A stretch of 41,725 bases of DNA. Source: Pseudomonadota bacterium. GTDB lineage: Bacteria; Pseudomonadota; Alphaproteobacteria; SP197. The stretch is from the NCBI GenBank assembly GCA_039028155.1, contig JBCCIS010000045.1:1-41725 (forward strand), given 5' to 3'. Under the pieces are notes generated by a model. The model was not told where the DNA came from. It ran no database searches and was given only the letters and a program-made list of their open reading frames with translations. Positions within the stretch are counted from its first letter, which is position 1; each line of letters starts with the position of its first letter. This document shows positions 32,714-41,725 of this stretch, in pieces. Both the position numbers and the translations under genes were made by a program.

Positions 32714-34155
32714 GATTCCGCGCGTTCGATATCGGCCACACGCCGGACGGCACACCGCCTGCCGAATTGCTGGCCGCGCTCGGTGATACGGCGGTCGGCG
32801 CCATTGCGGACTCGATGCCCGATGCGTTGATGGCCGTCGACAGCGCGGGCATCATCGTGCTTGCCAACCGTGCCGCCGAGAGCATTCACGGTCTAAAGCG
32901 CGCCGACCTGATGGGCAGCAGCCTGGTCGACATGGCCGAGACCAGCACACTTGACTGCACGGAACTGGTCGACACCTATCACAACAACACGCGCGCCGAC
33001 CTCTATGCGACGACGGCGGATGGCCGCGCCATGCTGATTTCGGTCAGGCCCGTGCGTGATCGCCGGCGCGACACGGTCTTTACCCTCTTCGTGATGCGCG
33101 ATCTCGACGTTATCGATCACCAGCGCAACGCGGGCGCACCGCGGCCTGGGCAGGAGCGCTTCCGTTTCCGCAGCACCAAACTGACGGACGCGACGCCGGT
33201 CGATCACATGGTGACGAACCCGGCGTTGGAATCCGTCATCGCCTATGGCGAGCGGGCGATGGCCCGGCGCGCGCGCGTGCTGCTGACGGGCGAGTCCGGG
33301 ACCGGCAAGACCGAGATTGCCAAACATCTGCACAACCTTGTCTGCGGTGATGCCCGACCCTTCGTGCACGTGAACTGCGGCAGCATTCCCGAGAGCTTAT
33401 TTGAGTCGGAGATGTTCGGTTACGAGCGTGGCTCGTTCACCGGTGCGCTGCAGGGCGGTAAGAAGGGGCTGATCGAAAACGCCGGCGGCGGTACGCTGTT
33501 CCTCGATGAGGTCGGCGAAATTCCGCTCATCAGTCAGGCAAAGCTGCTGAAGTTTCTCGAGGACGGAACGGTTCAACGCATCGGTGCGGCGACCGCCAAG
33601 CGTGTCGATGTGCGCGTCATCGCGGCGACCAACCGGGACCTCGACTTGATGGTCGATGAGGGCCGCTTCCGCCGCGACCTTTACTTCCGACTCAGCGTGA
33701 TAGCGCTTGACGTGCCACCGCTTCGGGAATCGCGTGATTTGATCGGCGACTTGCTCGATCTGTTCGTCTCGCGCGTCAACAAACAGCGGGTGCCGCCCTT
33801 GCATCTGGGCGACGATTGTCGCGCCGCGCTGCTTGCACACGACTATCCGGGCAACATTCGCGAACTCGCCAACATCGTCGAACACCTCTCCGTGGTGGCC
33901 GAGGGCGACGCAGGTCCCCACGACTTGCCGGCGTCTGTCACGGACAAGGACGTGGCCGATTTTATTGATCCGACTCGCGCTGGACCGCCGCGCGGCTTCC
34001 CGAACATTTCGCTGAAAGAGGAAGTCCGGGCATACGAAACGCAACTTATCGGCGAAGCGATCAGGGTTCTCGGCAGTAAACGCAAGGCCGCGCGTGCATT
34101 GGGTGTCGATATTGGTACCGTGGTGCGCAAGACGCGGCGGGAGTCCGGGCGGTGA
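32710..34155 (+). CDS. PAS / sigma-54 interaction (AAA+) / Fis-type transcription activator
   Basis: 481 residues. A PAS domain spans about 30-135. The AAA+ domain spans about 162-400: Walker A GESGTGKT at 194-201, GSFTGA at 241-246 (alanine of the sigma-54-contacting GAFTGA changed to serine), Walker B LFLDEV at 263-268, and arginine fingers near FRRDLYFRL at 320-328. A Fis/TyrR-like helix-turn-helix lies at about 456-476 (KRKAARALGVDIGTVVRKTR). No receiver domain, so control is by ligand or by the overlapping PAS protein. The sigma-54 promoter at 27564 is the obvious target. Confidence 0.93.
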   Translation: MRFRAFDIGHTPDGTPPAELLAALGDTAVGAIADSMPDALMAVDSAGIIVLANRAAESIHGLKRADLMGSSLVDMAETSTLDCTELVDTYHNNTRADLYATTADGRAMLISVRPVRDRRRDTVFTLFVMRDLDVIDHQRNAGAPRPGQERFRFRSTKLTDATPVDHMVTNPALESVIAYGERAMARRARVLLTGESGTGKTEIAKHLHNLVCGDARPFVHVNCGSIPESLFESEMFGYERGSFTGALQGGKKGLIENAGGGTLFLDEVGEIPLISQAKLLKFLEDGTVQRIGAATAKRVDVRVIAATNRDLDLMVDEGRFRRDLYFRLSVIALDVPPLRESRDLIGDLLDLFVSRVNKQRVPPLHLGDDCRAALLAHDYPGNIRELANIVEHLSVVAEGDAGPHDLPASVTDKDVADFIDPTRAGPPRGFPNISLKEEVRAYETQLIGEAIRVLGSKRKAARALGVDIGTVVRKTRRESGR

Positions 34156-34177
34156 GTCGCCCCAGGAATGTGATGAC

Positions 34178-34199
34178 AGGCGGCCGAATGTGGTCGCCT
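34178..34199 (+). terminator. Possible weak terminator after the activator gene
   Basis: AGGCGGCC (34178-34185) and GGTCGCCT (34192-34199) form an 8-bp stem with one G-U pair and a 6-base loop, followed by only a few T. It lies 23 bases after the activator stop. The rest of the 211-base gap up to 34366 shows no clear promoter. Confidence 0.4.
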
Positions 34200-34366
34200 T
34201 CCCGGGTCTGTGACGCCCCGGTTGCTTCGGTGGAGCGTACAACGCGTCATTTCAACGCCGCCCGTTCGGCGCTACAAGTAACCACTCCGGTGCAAAGCGG
34301 GGAAAGCACCGGCCTTGACGGTCAACGCCGTTGGGCAACGACCAACATCCGCTAAGGAGGCTTTTC

Positions 34367-35437
34367 ATGAGGAACTTGTTATCTACCGTCGGCACCGCCA
34401 TCGCGGCGGCCTCGATCGCGATGACCGGCCTGGTGGCCGGAAGCGCCTGGGCCGAAGGCGAACTGAACGTCCTGACGTGGGAAGGCTACACCGATCCCAG
34501 CTTCGTCGAGGTGTTCGAACAGCAGACCGGCTGCAAGGTCACGCCGACCTATGTCGGGTCGAACGACGAGTACCCGGCGAAGCTTGCTGGCGGTGGCGGT
34601 GTCTATGACCTCGTTTCGCCGTCGGTCGATACCACGTCGATTCTGAGAAAGATGGGTGTGGTCGAAGAAATCGACATGTCGCGCATCGAAGGTTTCGAAG
34701 CTGTTTATCCCAGCTTCCGTGCCCATCCCGGCGTTACGTACGAAGATGCCGTTTATGGCATCCCGTTCACCTGGGGTTCGATCCCCTTCATGTATCGGGT
34801 CGACAGCTTCGATGCGCCGCCGACGGCGTTCGCCGATCTGTTCGATCCGTCGCTTCAGGGCAAGGTCAGCCTGTGGGACGACAAGACCAACATCTACATC
34901 GTCGCACGCATGATGTTCGGGCCGGATACGGACGTCTTCAATCTCTCCGGTGACCAGCTTGACCAGGTCCGCGACAAGCTGATCGAGATGAAGCCGCAGA
35001 TCCGCAAGTACTGGTCGACGGCCGGCGAACTGGTCAATCTCTATGCCAATGGCGAGGTCACCGTGTCCAACACCTGGGGCGGTTACCAGTCGGCATTGTT
35101 GGCCGAGCAGGACATCGAGATGGTCGAGTTCATCCCGACCGAGAACGCCGACGGCTGGGCCGACGCCTGGCAGATCGTCAAGGGCACGCCGAACGAGGAT
35201 TGCGCCTATCAGTGGCTCAACTTCGCACTCAGCGCTGACGGCCAGTGCGGCGTGGTCGGGATCACCGGGTACTCAGGTTCCAATCCGGAGGTTCTGAAGA
35301 CCTGTCTGTCGGACGAGATGTTCAACGCGTTGCACCAGGACGATTTCGATTACATCAACTCGCTGGCCCTGTGGCAGGAGCCAGGTGATGTCGGCGCCTA
35401 TATCGCGACGTGGAACGCGGTCAAGGCGGCTCAGTAA
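34367..35437 (+). CDS. Polyamine-type ABC transporter, periplasmic binding protein
   Basis: ATG 34367 follows AAGGAGG with 6 nt spacing; 356 residues. A Sec signal peptide ends at SAWA-EG (about residue 27). The mature start ELNVLTWEGYTDPSFVEVFE is typical of the PotD/PotF family, as are VYDLVSPSVDTTSILRKMG, PFTWGSIPFMY and the C-terminal ADAWQIVKGTPN. These proteins bind spermidine, putrescine or related amines and amino-acid derivatives; specificity cannot be read with confidence. First gene of a four-gene importer. Confidence 0.92.
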   Translation: MRNLLSTVGTAIAAASIAMTGLVAGSAWAEGELNVLTWEGYTDPSFVEVFEQQTGCKVTPTYVGSNDEYPAKLAGGGGVYDLVSPSVDTTSILRKMGVVEEIDMSRIEGFEAVYPSFRAHPGVTYEDAVYGIPFTWGSIPFMYRVDSFDAPPTAFADLFDPSLQGKVSLWDDKTNIYIVARMMFGPDTDVFNLSGDQLDQVRDKLIEMKPQIRKYWSTAGELVNLYANGEVTVSNTWGGYQSALLAEQDIEMVEFIPTENADGWADAWQIVKGTPNEDCAYQWLNFALSADGQCGVVGITGYSGSNPEVLKTCLSDEMFNALHQDDFDYINSLALWQEPGDVGAYIATWNAVKAAQ

Positions 35438-35456
35438 CCGTTTGAGTTAAGTCGGC

Positions 35457-35481
35457 GGGGTCCGGTGATCGGCCGGACCCC
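35457..35481 (+). other. Intercistronic hairpin within the ABC operon
   Basis: GGGGTCCGG (35457-35465) and CCGGACCCC (35473-35481) make a perfect 9-bp stem with a 7-base loop and no U-tract. It lies between the binding-protein gene and the ATPase gene. Such hairpins often protect the upstream message so that the binding protein is made in excess. Confidence 0.65.
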
Positions 35482-35553
35482 GTCCCAACCAAGATCAATT
35501 TGGATTCGCTGCGCCGGGCATTCTTGGGAGAGCGCACCGAACATGCGGAAGCG

Positions 35554-36681
35554 ATGGCGAATATTCTTGAACTGATCAACGTGACCAAGACCTTTCGTGG
35601 CGGCGTGGTCGCGGTCGACGACATCTCGCTGGACATCCCGGAAGGCGAGTTTCTAACCATGCTTGGCCCATCGGGCTGCGGCAAGACCACGACCCTGCGC
35701 ATGATTGGCGGCTTCGACTATCCCGATGCCGGATCGATCCTGCTCGACGGCCAGGACGTCACGGACGATCCGCCGTTCCGCAGACCGGTCAACATGATGT
35801 TCCAGGACTTCGCGCTTTTCCCGCACATGTCCGTCGCCGACAATATCGGTTACGGGCTGAAGATCGCTGGCGCGCCCAGAAACGAGATTCGAGAAAAGGT
35901 TGCGCGCATGCTCGACCTGATCGAGCTGCCGCAGATGGCCGGCCGTCTGCCTTCCCAGCTGTCGATCGGCCAGCGCCAACGCGTCGCCATGGCGCGCGCG
36001 CTGATCCGCGAGCCTCGTATCCTGCTGCTCGACGAACCAATGTCGGCGTTGGACGCAAAGTTGAAAGAAGCGATGCAGATCGAGCTGCGGCACATCCACG
36101 ATCGCATCGGCATCACCTTCATCATGGTGACCCACGACCAGAACGAGGCGATGATTATGTCCGACCGCATCATGGTGATGCATGCGGGCAGGATCGAGCA
36201 GGTCGGTTCGCCGACCGAACTCTACGATCACCCCGCGAGCGCCTATGTGGCGGAGTTCCTGGGCACGTCGAACATGCTGAAGGCGGCCGTCACCCGCGAT
36301 GGTGACGGCGTGGTCGCGCGCGCCGGCGCGATTACGGTGACGGTGCCGGGTGCTTCGCCCGGTATCGGCGACGACGTGACGAAGACACTGTTCCTGCGTC
36401 CCGAGAAGATCCGATTGGTCACCGGCTCTGCACCTGAAGGGATGGTCTCCTTCCAAGGCGTCGTGCGCGAGATGTTCTTCAGCGGCAGCGCAGTGCGCAT
36501 CGATCTGGACATCGGCGCCGACCGCTTGTTGATGGTGCATCATCAACTCGATACCGGCCTGTCGCAGGCCGGTCTGCCGGCGGCGGGAGACACGGTGACC
36601 TGCGCCATCAGGCCGGACGTCGTCGGCCTGTTCGACAGTGCCGAAGTGGCGGCGGTCGAGGCCGAGGAGGCCGCGGCATGA
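35554..36681 (+). CDS. Polyamine-type ABC transporter ATPase (PotA-like)
   Basis: I start at ATG 35554; the frame is open to an upstream TTG at 35500 but without a ribosome site. 375 residues. Walker A GPSGCGKTT at 38-46, Q-loop at MMFQDFALFP, signature LSIGQ at 136-140 (isoleucine for the usual glycine), Walker B ILLLDEP at 156-162, and H-loop in MVTHDQNEA. A C-terminal TOBE domain starts near 270. It drives uptake with the two permeases that follow; it overlaps the first by ATGA. Confidence 0.94.
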   Translation: MANILELINVTKTFRGGVVAVDDISLDIPEGEFLTMLGPSGCGKTTTLRMIGGFDYPDAGSILLDGQDVTDDPPFRRPVNMMFQDFALFPHMSVADNIGYGLKIAGAPRNEIREKVARMLDLIELPQMAGRLPSQLSIGQRQRVAMARALIREPRILLLDEPMSALDAKLKEAMQIELRHIHDRIGITFIMVTHDQNEAMIMSDRIMVMHAGRIEQVGSPTELYDHPASAYVAEFLGTSNMLKAAVTRDGDGVVARAGAITVTVPGASPGIGDDVTKTLFLRPEKIRLVTGSAPEGMVSFQGVVREMFFSGSAVRIDLDIGADRLLMVHHQLDTGLSQAGLPAAGDTVTCAIRPDVVGLFDSAEVAAVEAEEAAA

Positions 36682-37547
36682 ACAACCGCCTAAGACGCGT
36701 CGTCGGCTTCTGGGCGTTGTTCTCCGGGCCGGCGCTGTGGTGGGGGCTGGTCTTGCTGGTGCCCTATCTGATGATGCTGGCGATCAGTTTCTATACCCAG
36801 CAGTTCCCGTTTCACGTGCCGGACTTTCAACTAGGTAACTATCTGACATTAATAGGAGATTCCCAGTACTACGGGGTCCTCGGTCGCAGTGTCAAAGTGG
36901 CCCTTCTTGTCTCGGTTGCCGCGTTCTGCCTGAGTTATCCGTTGGCCTATTTCTTGGCCTTCAAGGTCCAGTCCAGCCGGCTGCGCATGTTCCTCTATAT
37001 CGCGACCATCGTGCCGCTATGGGTGAGCTATCTGCTGCGCGCTTACACCTGGAAAACGATCCTGGGGTCGGAAGGGATCTTGAACTCGTTCCTGATGTGG
37101 CTCGGCATCATCAACGAGCCCAGCACCATTTTTCTCTATAACGAGTTCGCGATGGTCATCACCATGGCCTATATCTTCACGCCGTTCATGGTGATGCCGA
37201 TCTATGCGTCGCTGGAGAAGATACCGCCCAGTCTGATGGAGGCGTCCAAGGATCTGGGCGCCGGGCGCTGGCGGACGTTCATCAAGATCACGCTGCCGCT
37301 GACCATGCCGGGCATCCTGGCCGGTTTCACCTTCACGTTCGGGCTGTCGGTCGGTGACTTTATCTCGCCGATTCTGGTTGGCGGCCCGTACTCCAACATG
37401 ATCGCCAATGTCGTTGCGACCCAGTTCGGCATCTCGATGAACTGGCCGCTCGGTTCGGCTCTCTCCGTCGTGCTGCTGTTTATCGTGCTCGGCATCATCA
37501 CCGCCTCCGACAAGCTTGAGCGTGTCGGCCGGCTGAACATGGGTTAG
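36678..37547 (+). CDS. Polyamine-type ABC transporter permease 1 (PotB-like)
   Basis: 289 residues with about six membrane helices. The EAA loop that contacts the ATPase is MEASKDLGAGRWRTFIKITLPLTMPG near residue 190. N-terminal MNNRLRRVVGFWALFSGPAL and the LRMFLYIATIVPLWVSYLLRAY segment are typical of PotB/PotH. ATGA overlap with the ATPase gene. Confidence 0.93.
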   Translation: MNNRLRRVVGFWALFSGPALWWGLVLLVPYLMMLAISFYTQQFPFHVPDFQLGNYLTLIGDSQYYGVLGRSVKVALLVSVAAFCLSYPLAYFLAFKVQSSRLRMFLYIATIVPLWVSYLLRAYTWKTILGSEGILNSFLMWLGIINEPSTIFLYNEFAMVITMAYIFTPFMVMPIYASLEKIPPSLMEASKDLGAGRWRTFIKITLPLTMPGILAGFTFTFGLSVGDFISPILVGGPYSNMIANVVATQFGISMNWPLGSALSVVLLFIVLGIITASDKLERVGRLNMG

Positions 37548-37557
37548 GGGGAGCAAG

Positions 37558-38409
37558 ATGGCTGTCTTAACCGCAGAAGGCACGACCGGTGCAACGCGTC
37601 GTCGTCGTCCTTTCGACATCTCGAATTCCACGCTGGCCGTTGCCGCGGCCTGTGTGTTGGCGTTCCTCTACGTCCCCATCGCCACCTTGATGGTGTTCAG
37701 CTTTAACTCCAATCCCGTGACCAAGTTACCGCTGACCGAGTTCACGTTCGCGTGGTACGAGAAGGCGCTCAGCAATCCCGACCTGATGGCGGCTGTCTGG
37801 AACAGCGTCGTCGTCGGCTTGTGCGCGGTCTGTATCTGCATTGCCATCGGCGTGCCGACGGCGCTGGCGCTGGATCGTTACAACTTCCCGGGCAAGACGG
37901 TGTTCCGCCGTCTGGTCATCCTGCCGATCACGTTGCCGGGTTTGATCACCGGCGTATCGATGCTGACCATGTTCCGATCCGCGGGCATAGAGCTCAGCCT
38001 GTTGACGGTCATCATCGGACACGGCACGGCGCTGACCGCGATTGTCGTCACCAACGTCTTCGCGCGGCTGCAGCGGTTCGACCGCCGGATCGAGGAAGCG
38101 TCCGCTGATCTCGGCGCGCGGCCGTTACAGACGTTCTGGTACGTGACCCTCCCCAACATCAAGTCGGCGCTGATCGGGTCGTCGCTCATCTCGTTCACCC
38201 TGTCGTTTGATGAGATACCGGTCACGTTCTTCCTGACGGGCCGCGACAACACCCTGCCGATGTATATCTGGTCGGTCATCCGGCGCGGCATCACGCCGGA
38301 GATCAACGCCATCGGCACGATCATCGTCGGTATCTCGATCATCCTTATCCTCGTCTCCGTCTTCATCATGCATGAGGACAACCAGCGCGCGGGGCCGGTA
38401 CGCAAGTAG
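37558..38409 (+). CDS. Polyamine-type ABC transporter permease 2 (PotC-like)
   Basis: 283 residues, six membrane helices. The EAA loop is EEASADLGARPLQTFWYVTLPNIKS near 185. YVPIATLMVFSFN and TEFTFAWYEKALSNP after helix 1 are typical PotC/PotI features. It starts 10 bases after permease 1 with GGGGGAG as ribosome site. Last gene of the importer; an 11-bp hairpin follows. Confidence 0.93.
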   Translation: MAVLTAEGTTGATRRRRPFDISNSTLAVAAACVLAFLYVPIATLMVFSFNSNPVTKLPLTEFTFAWYEKALSNPDLMAAVWNSVVVGLCAVCICIAIGVPTALALDRYNFPGKTVFRRLVILPITLPGLITGVSMLTMFRSAGIELSLLTVIIGHGTALTAIVVTNVFARLQRFDRRIEEASADLGARPLQTFWYVTLPNIKSALIGSSLISFTLSFDEIPVTFFLTGRDNTLPMYIWSVIRRGITPEINAIGTIIVGISIILILVSVFIMHEDNQRAGPVRK

Positions 38410-38428
38410 ACGGTTGCCGGTACCCGGT

Positions 38429-38456
38429 CGACCATGGTCTAACTCGACCATGGTCG
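38429..38456. terminator. Hairpin after the ABC importer
   Basis: CGACCATGGTC (38429-38439) and GACCATGGTCG (38446-38456) form a perfect 11-bp stem with a 6-base loop. Each arm contains the self-complementary decamer GACCATGGTC, so it could also bind a dimeric regulator twice. No U-tract. It lies before the monooxygenase start at 38484. Confidence 0.5.
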
Positions 38457-38483
38457 GTTGGTGGTGGTTGATTGGGATTGGCG

Positions 38484-40091
<1,608 letters not shown>

Positions 40092-40103
40092 GGAGGAGCA
40101 GAC

Positions 40104-41381
40104 GTGACGCGCCGACAACTCGACCCCGCGCCGCGCCGCTATACATCTGGCGTCATGCTTCGGCGACGGGGCGAAGCAAGGCCCGACGACGTTGCGCGGC
40201 TCGGCAAGCCGGACCTCGAGACATGGCTTCTAAACGAGGCAGCCGACGAAGACGACCTGCTCGCGCTGTTCCAGGCGTTTGCCTGGCGCATGGTCGCGGC
40301 GGGCCTGCCGGTCCAGCGGGTCGGCCTCAGCATCGGCACGCTGCATCCTCAACTCGTCGGTTATTCGTGGAACTGGAACAGCGCGGACGGGTTCTGCGAC
40401 GAGCTCGAGGTTGATGAGAGTGTCCTCGCGAGCGATGCCTATCGCCTCAACCCCATCTTTCAGGTCATCGACCGTGGCGAGCCGTTTCGCGCGCGCACCG
40501 ACATCGGCGACGGCGCCAACCAATCGCCGCTGCTGAAGGAACTCGCCGAACAGGGCATTGTCGAATACGCCGCCTTGCCGATGCCGGCCGGCAGCAACGT
40601 GCACAACGCGGTGACCATCGCGACGAAACAGCCCGGTGGGTTCACCGACGCTGAGTTCACGGCGATCAACCACTACCTCCGCCTGCTCGCGCTTCACGTC
40701 CAAAAGCACATCGCGTTGCGTATCTCCGAGAACATCGTGACGACCTATCTCGGTTCAGCCGCGGGCCGTCAGGTTCTGCACGGCTCAATCAAACACGGCT
40801 CCGGTCAACCGATCGACGCCATTATCTGGGCTTCGGATATGCGTGGGTTCACGGATTTGGCCGCGCGGTTGACGGAGCGCGACATGATCGCCGTCCTCGA
40901 TGCCTATTTCGACCGGTTGGCGGGCTCGGTGATGGCTGAGGGCGGCGAAGTCCTGAAGTTCATCGGCGACGGGCTTTTGGCCGTCTTTCCGTTCTCGCGT
41001 TTCGTCAGCGAAGGCGATGCCGCGAGTGCTGCCGTCTCCGCCGCGCAAGACGCGCTCAGCGTCCTCGAGCAATTGAACGAGGACGAAAGCCAGTTGTCCG
41101 ACGTCGACGGATGGCGGCCGCTGAAAACCGGCATTGCGCTCCATCGCGGCGAGGTCTTTTTCGGCAATGTCGGCGCGCCGGAACGCCTTGATTTCACGGT
41201 CATCGGCCGCGCAGTGAACGCGGTCAGCCGCGTCGAAGGTCTGTGCAAGTCTCTGGACAGGCCCATCCTGATTACGCAGCGCGTTGCCGATCTCATTGAC
41301 CTGCCGCTGGATGACCTGGGCGCCCACGCGCTGCGCGGCTTCGCCGAGCCGCTTGCGATCTATGCACCGCAGGCCCGTTAG
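40104..41381 (+). CDS. Class III adenylate/guanylate cyclase
   Basis: GTG 40104 follows AGGAGGAG; 425 residues, soluble. The N-terminal 200 residues are a sensor-like domain of unknown ligand (RVGLSIGTLHPQLVGYSW, PLLKELAEQGIVEYAALPMP). The catalytic domain spans about 236-410: metal aspartates D245 (ASDMRGFT) and D288 (FIGDGLLAVF), a lysine in VLKFIGD that favours ATP, and VIGRAVNAVSRVE with transition-state N and R. It probably makes cyclic AMP. It starts 12 bases after the monooxygenase stop, and its own stop overlaps the convergent gene by 4 bases. Confidence 0.92.
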   Translation: MTRRQLDPAPRRYTSGVMLRRRGEARPDDVARLGKPDLETWLLNEAADEDDLLALFQAFAWRMVAAGLPVQRVGLSIGTLHPQLVGYSWNWNSADGFCDELEVDESVLASDAYRLNPIFQVIDRGEPFRARTDIGDGANQSPLLKELAEQGIVEYAALPMPAGSNVHNAVTIATKQPGGFTDAEFTAINHYLRLLALHVQKHIALRISENIVTTYLGSAAGRQVLHGSIKHGSGQPIDAIIWASDMRGFTDLAARLTERDMIAVLDAYFDRLAGSVMAEGGEVLKFIGDGLLAVFPFSRFVSEGDAASAAVSAAQDALSVLEQLNEDESQLSDVDGWRPLKTGIALHRGEVFFGNVGAPERLDFTVIGRAVNAVSRVEGLCKSLDRPILITQRVADLIDLPLDDLGAHALRGFAEPLAIYAPQAR

Positions 41382-41725
41382 CTCATTTCATAGTAGCGCC
41401 TGAGCTCAAGATCGGTGACGGTCTCGCGGAAGATCGAGCACTCGTAGCGCGCGAGGTCGATCAGGTTGTCGACGAAAGCGGCCGGCAGGATCTCGCGAAT
41501 GGCCGGCGTGGCGTCGGCCAGGTCGGCCGCTTCCTCAAGACTGCGCGGCACGTGATCGAGACTGGCAACGTGATAAGCGTTGCCGTCGACCGGCGCGGGC
41601 AGGCGCAGCTTCTTCTCGACGCCACGCATGCCGGTGCCGAACAGAACGGCGAAGGCGGTATAGGGGTTAAGGTCGGCGCCGCCGACACGGTGTTCCAGCC
41701 GCGCCTTCTTGGCGCTGACATTGAT
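41378..41725 (-). CDS. Glutamine synthetase family protein 3 (C-terminal part)
   Basis: The gene enters from the right edge; the last 115 residues are visible. ARLEHRVGGADLNPYTAFAV is the conserved end of the GS catalytic domain (E.R..D...NPY), followed by the usual helical tail (MRGVEKKLRLPAP … LIDLARYECSIFRETVTDLE). It is a third GS-family protein in the locus, on the other strand. Tail-to-tail overlap with the cyclase gene is 4 bases (41378-41381). GS type cannot be decided from this fragment. Confidence 0.88.
   Translation of the reverse strand: MNVSAKKARLEHRVGGADLNPYTAFAVLFGTGMRGVEKKLRLPAPVDGNAYHVASLDHVPRSLEEAADLADATPAIREILPAAFVDNLIDLARYECSIFRETVTDLELRRYYEMS

Noticed and set aside
34314-34324. 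TTGACGGTCAA before the ABC binding-protein gene as a fourth FNR box
   Set aside because: The half sites are separated by one base instead of four, so it cannot bind an FNR dimer in the usual way.

Overview
The window is a high-GC, densely packed bacterial chromosome segment with no tRNA, rRNA, phage or insertion-sequence gene that I can recognise. It looks alphaproteobacterial: the order ccoNOQP-ccoGHIS followed by a convergent fnrL/fixK-type regulator is typical of that class, and the window also holds opgD-opgH, PilZ and multi-PAS hybrid kinase genes. I cannot name an order or genus from sequence alone.

Layout. (1) 1-3434, minus strand: a PIG-L/LmbE deacetylase overlapping a NodU/CmcH carbamoyltransferase, then a PadR regulator overlapping a Nudix-like protein with a degenerate Nudix box, behind a perfect 12-2-12 inverted repeat. 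(2) 3699-11204, signalling: two ungapped 159-residue PilZ paralogues, small unknown proteins, a degenerate receiver, an Hpt protein, and convergent to it a 1271-residue hybrid kinase with five PAS domains on a strict 129-residue period. (3) 11386-22599, low-oxygen respiration: a 40-codon membrane ORF, hemerythrin-like protein + FNT channel, the complete cbb3 oxidase structural and assembly set, FnrL, and a small GNAT-like protein. Three FNR boxes (TTGAY-N4-RTCAA) sit before the hemerythrin gene, before ccoN (inside the end of the FNT gene) and before the GNAT-like gene, so regulator and predicted targets are in one block. (4) 22846-26201: opgD-opgH for osmoregulated periplasmic glucans.

(5) 26268-41725: a nitrogen/amine metabolism locus. 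It holds a creatinase/ectoine-hydrolase-like M24 protein, two tandem glutamine-synthetase-family ligases behind a near-consensus sigma-54 promoter, a phytanoyl-CoA-type dioxygenase, a PAS-only protein overlapping a PAS/sigma-54 activator, a polyamine-type ABC importer, a Baeyer-Villiger-type flavin monooxygenase, a class III nucleotide cyclase, and the C-terminus of a third glutamine-synthetase-family protein on the opposite strand. The sigma-54 promoter and the local activator suggest one regulated pathway: import of an amine-like compound, gamma-glutamylation, and oxidative or hydrolytic processing. The substrate cannot be read from the sequence. This is the best candidate in the window for an undescribed system.

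(6) Two families of dispersed palindromic repeats punctuate the 21-31 kb part: a 40-base unit at 21066 and 22690 (36/40 identical), and a composite hairpin element at 21942 and 30493.
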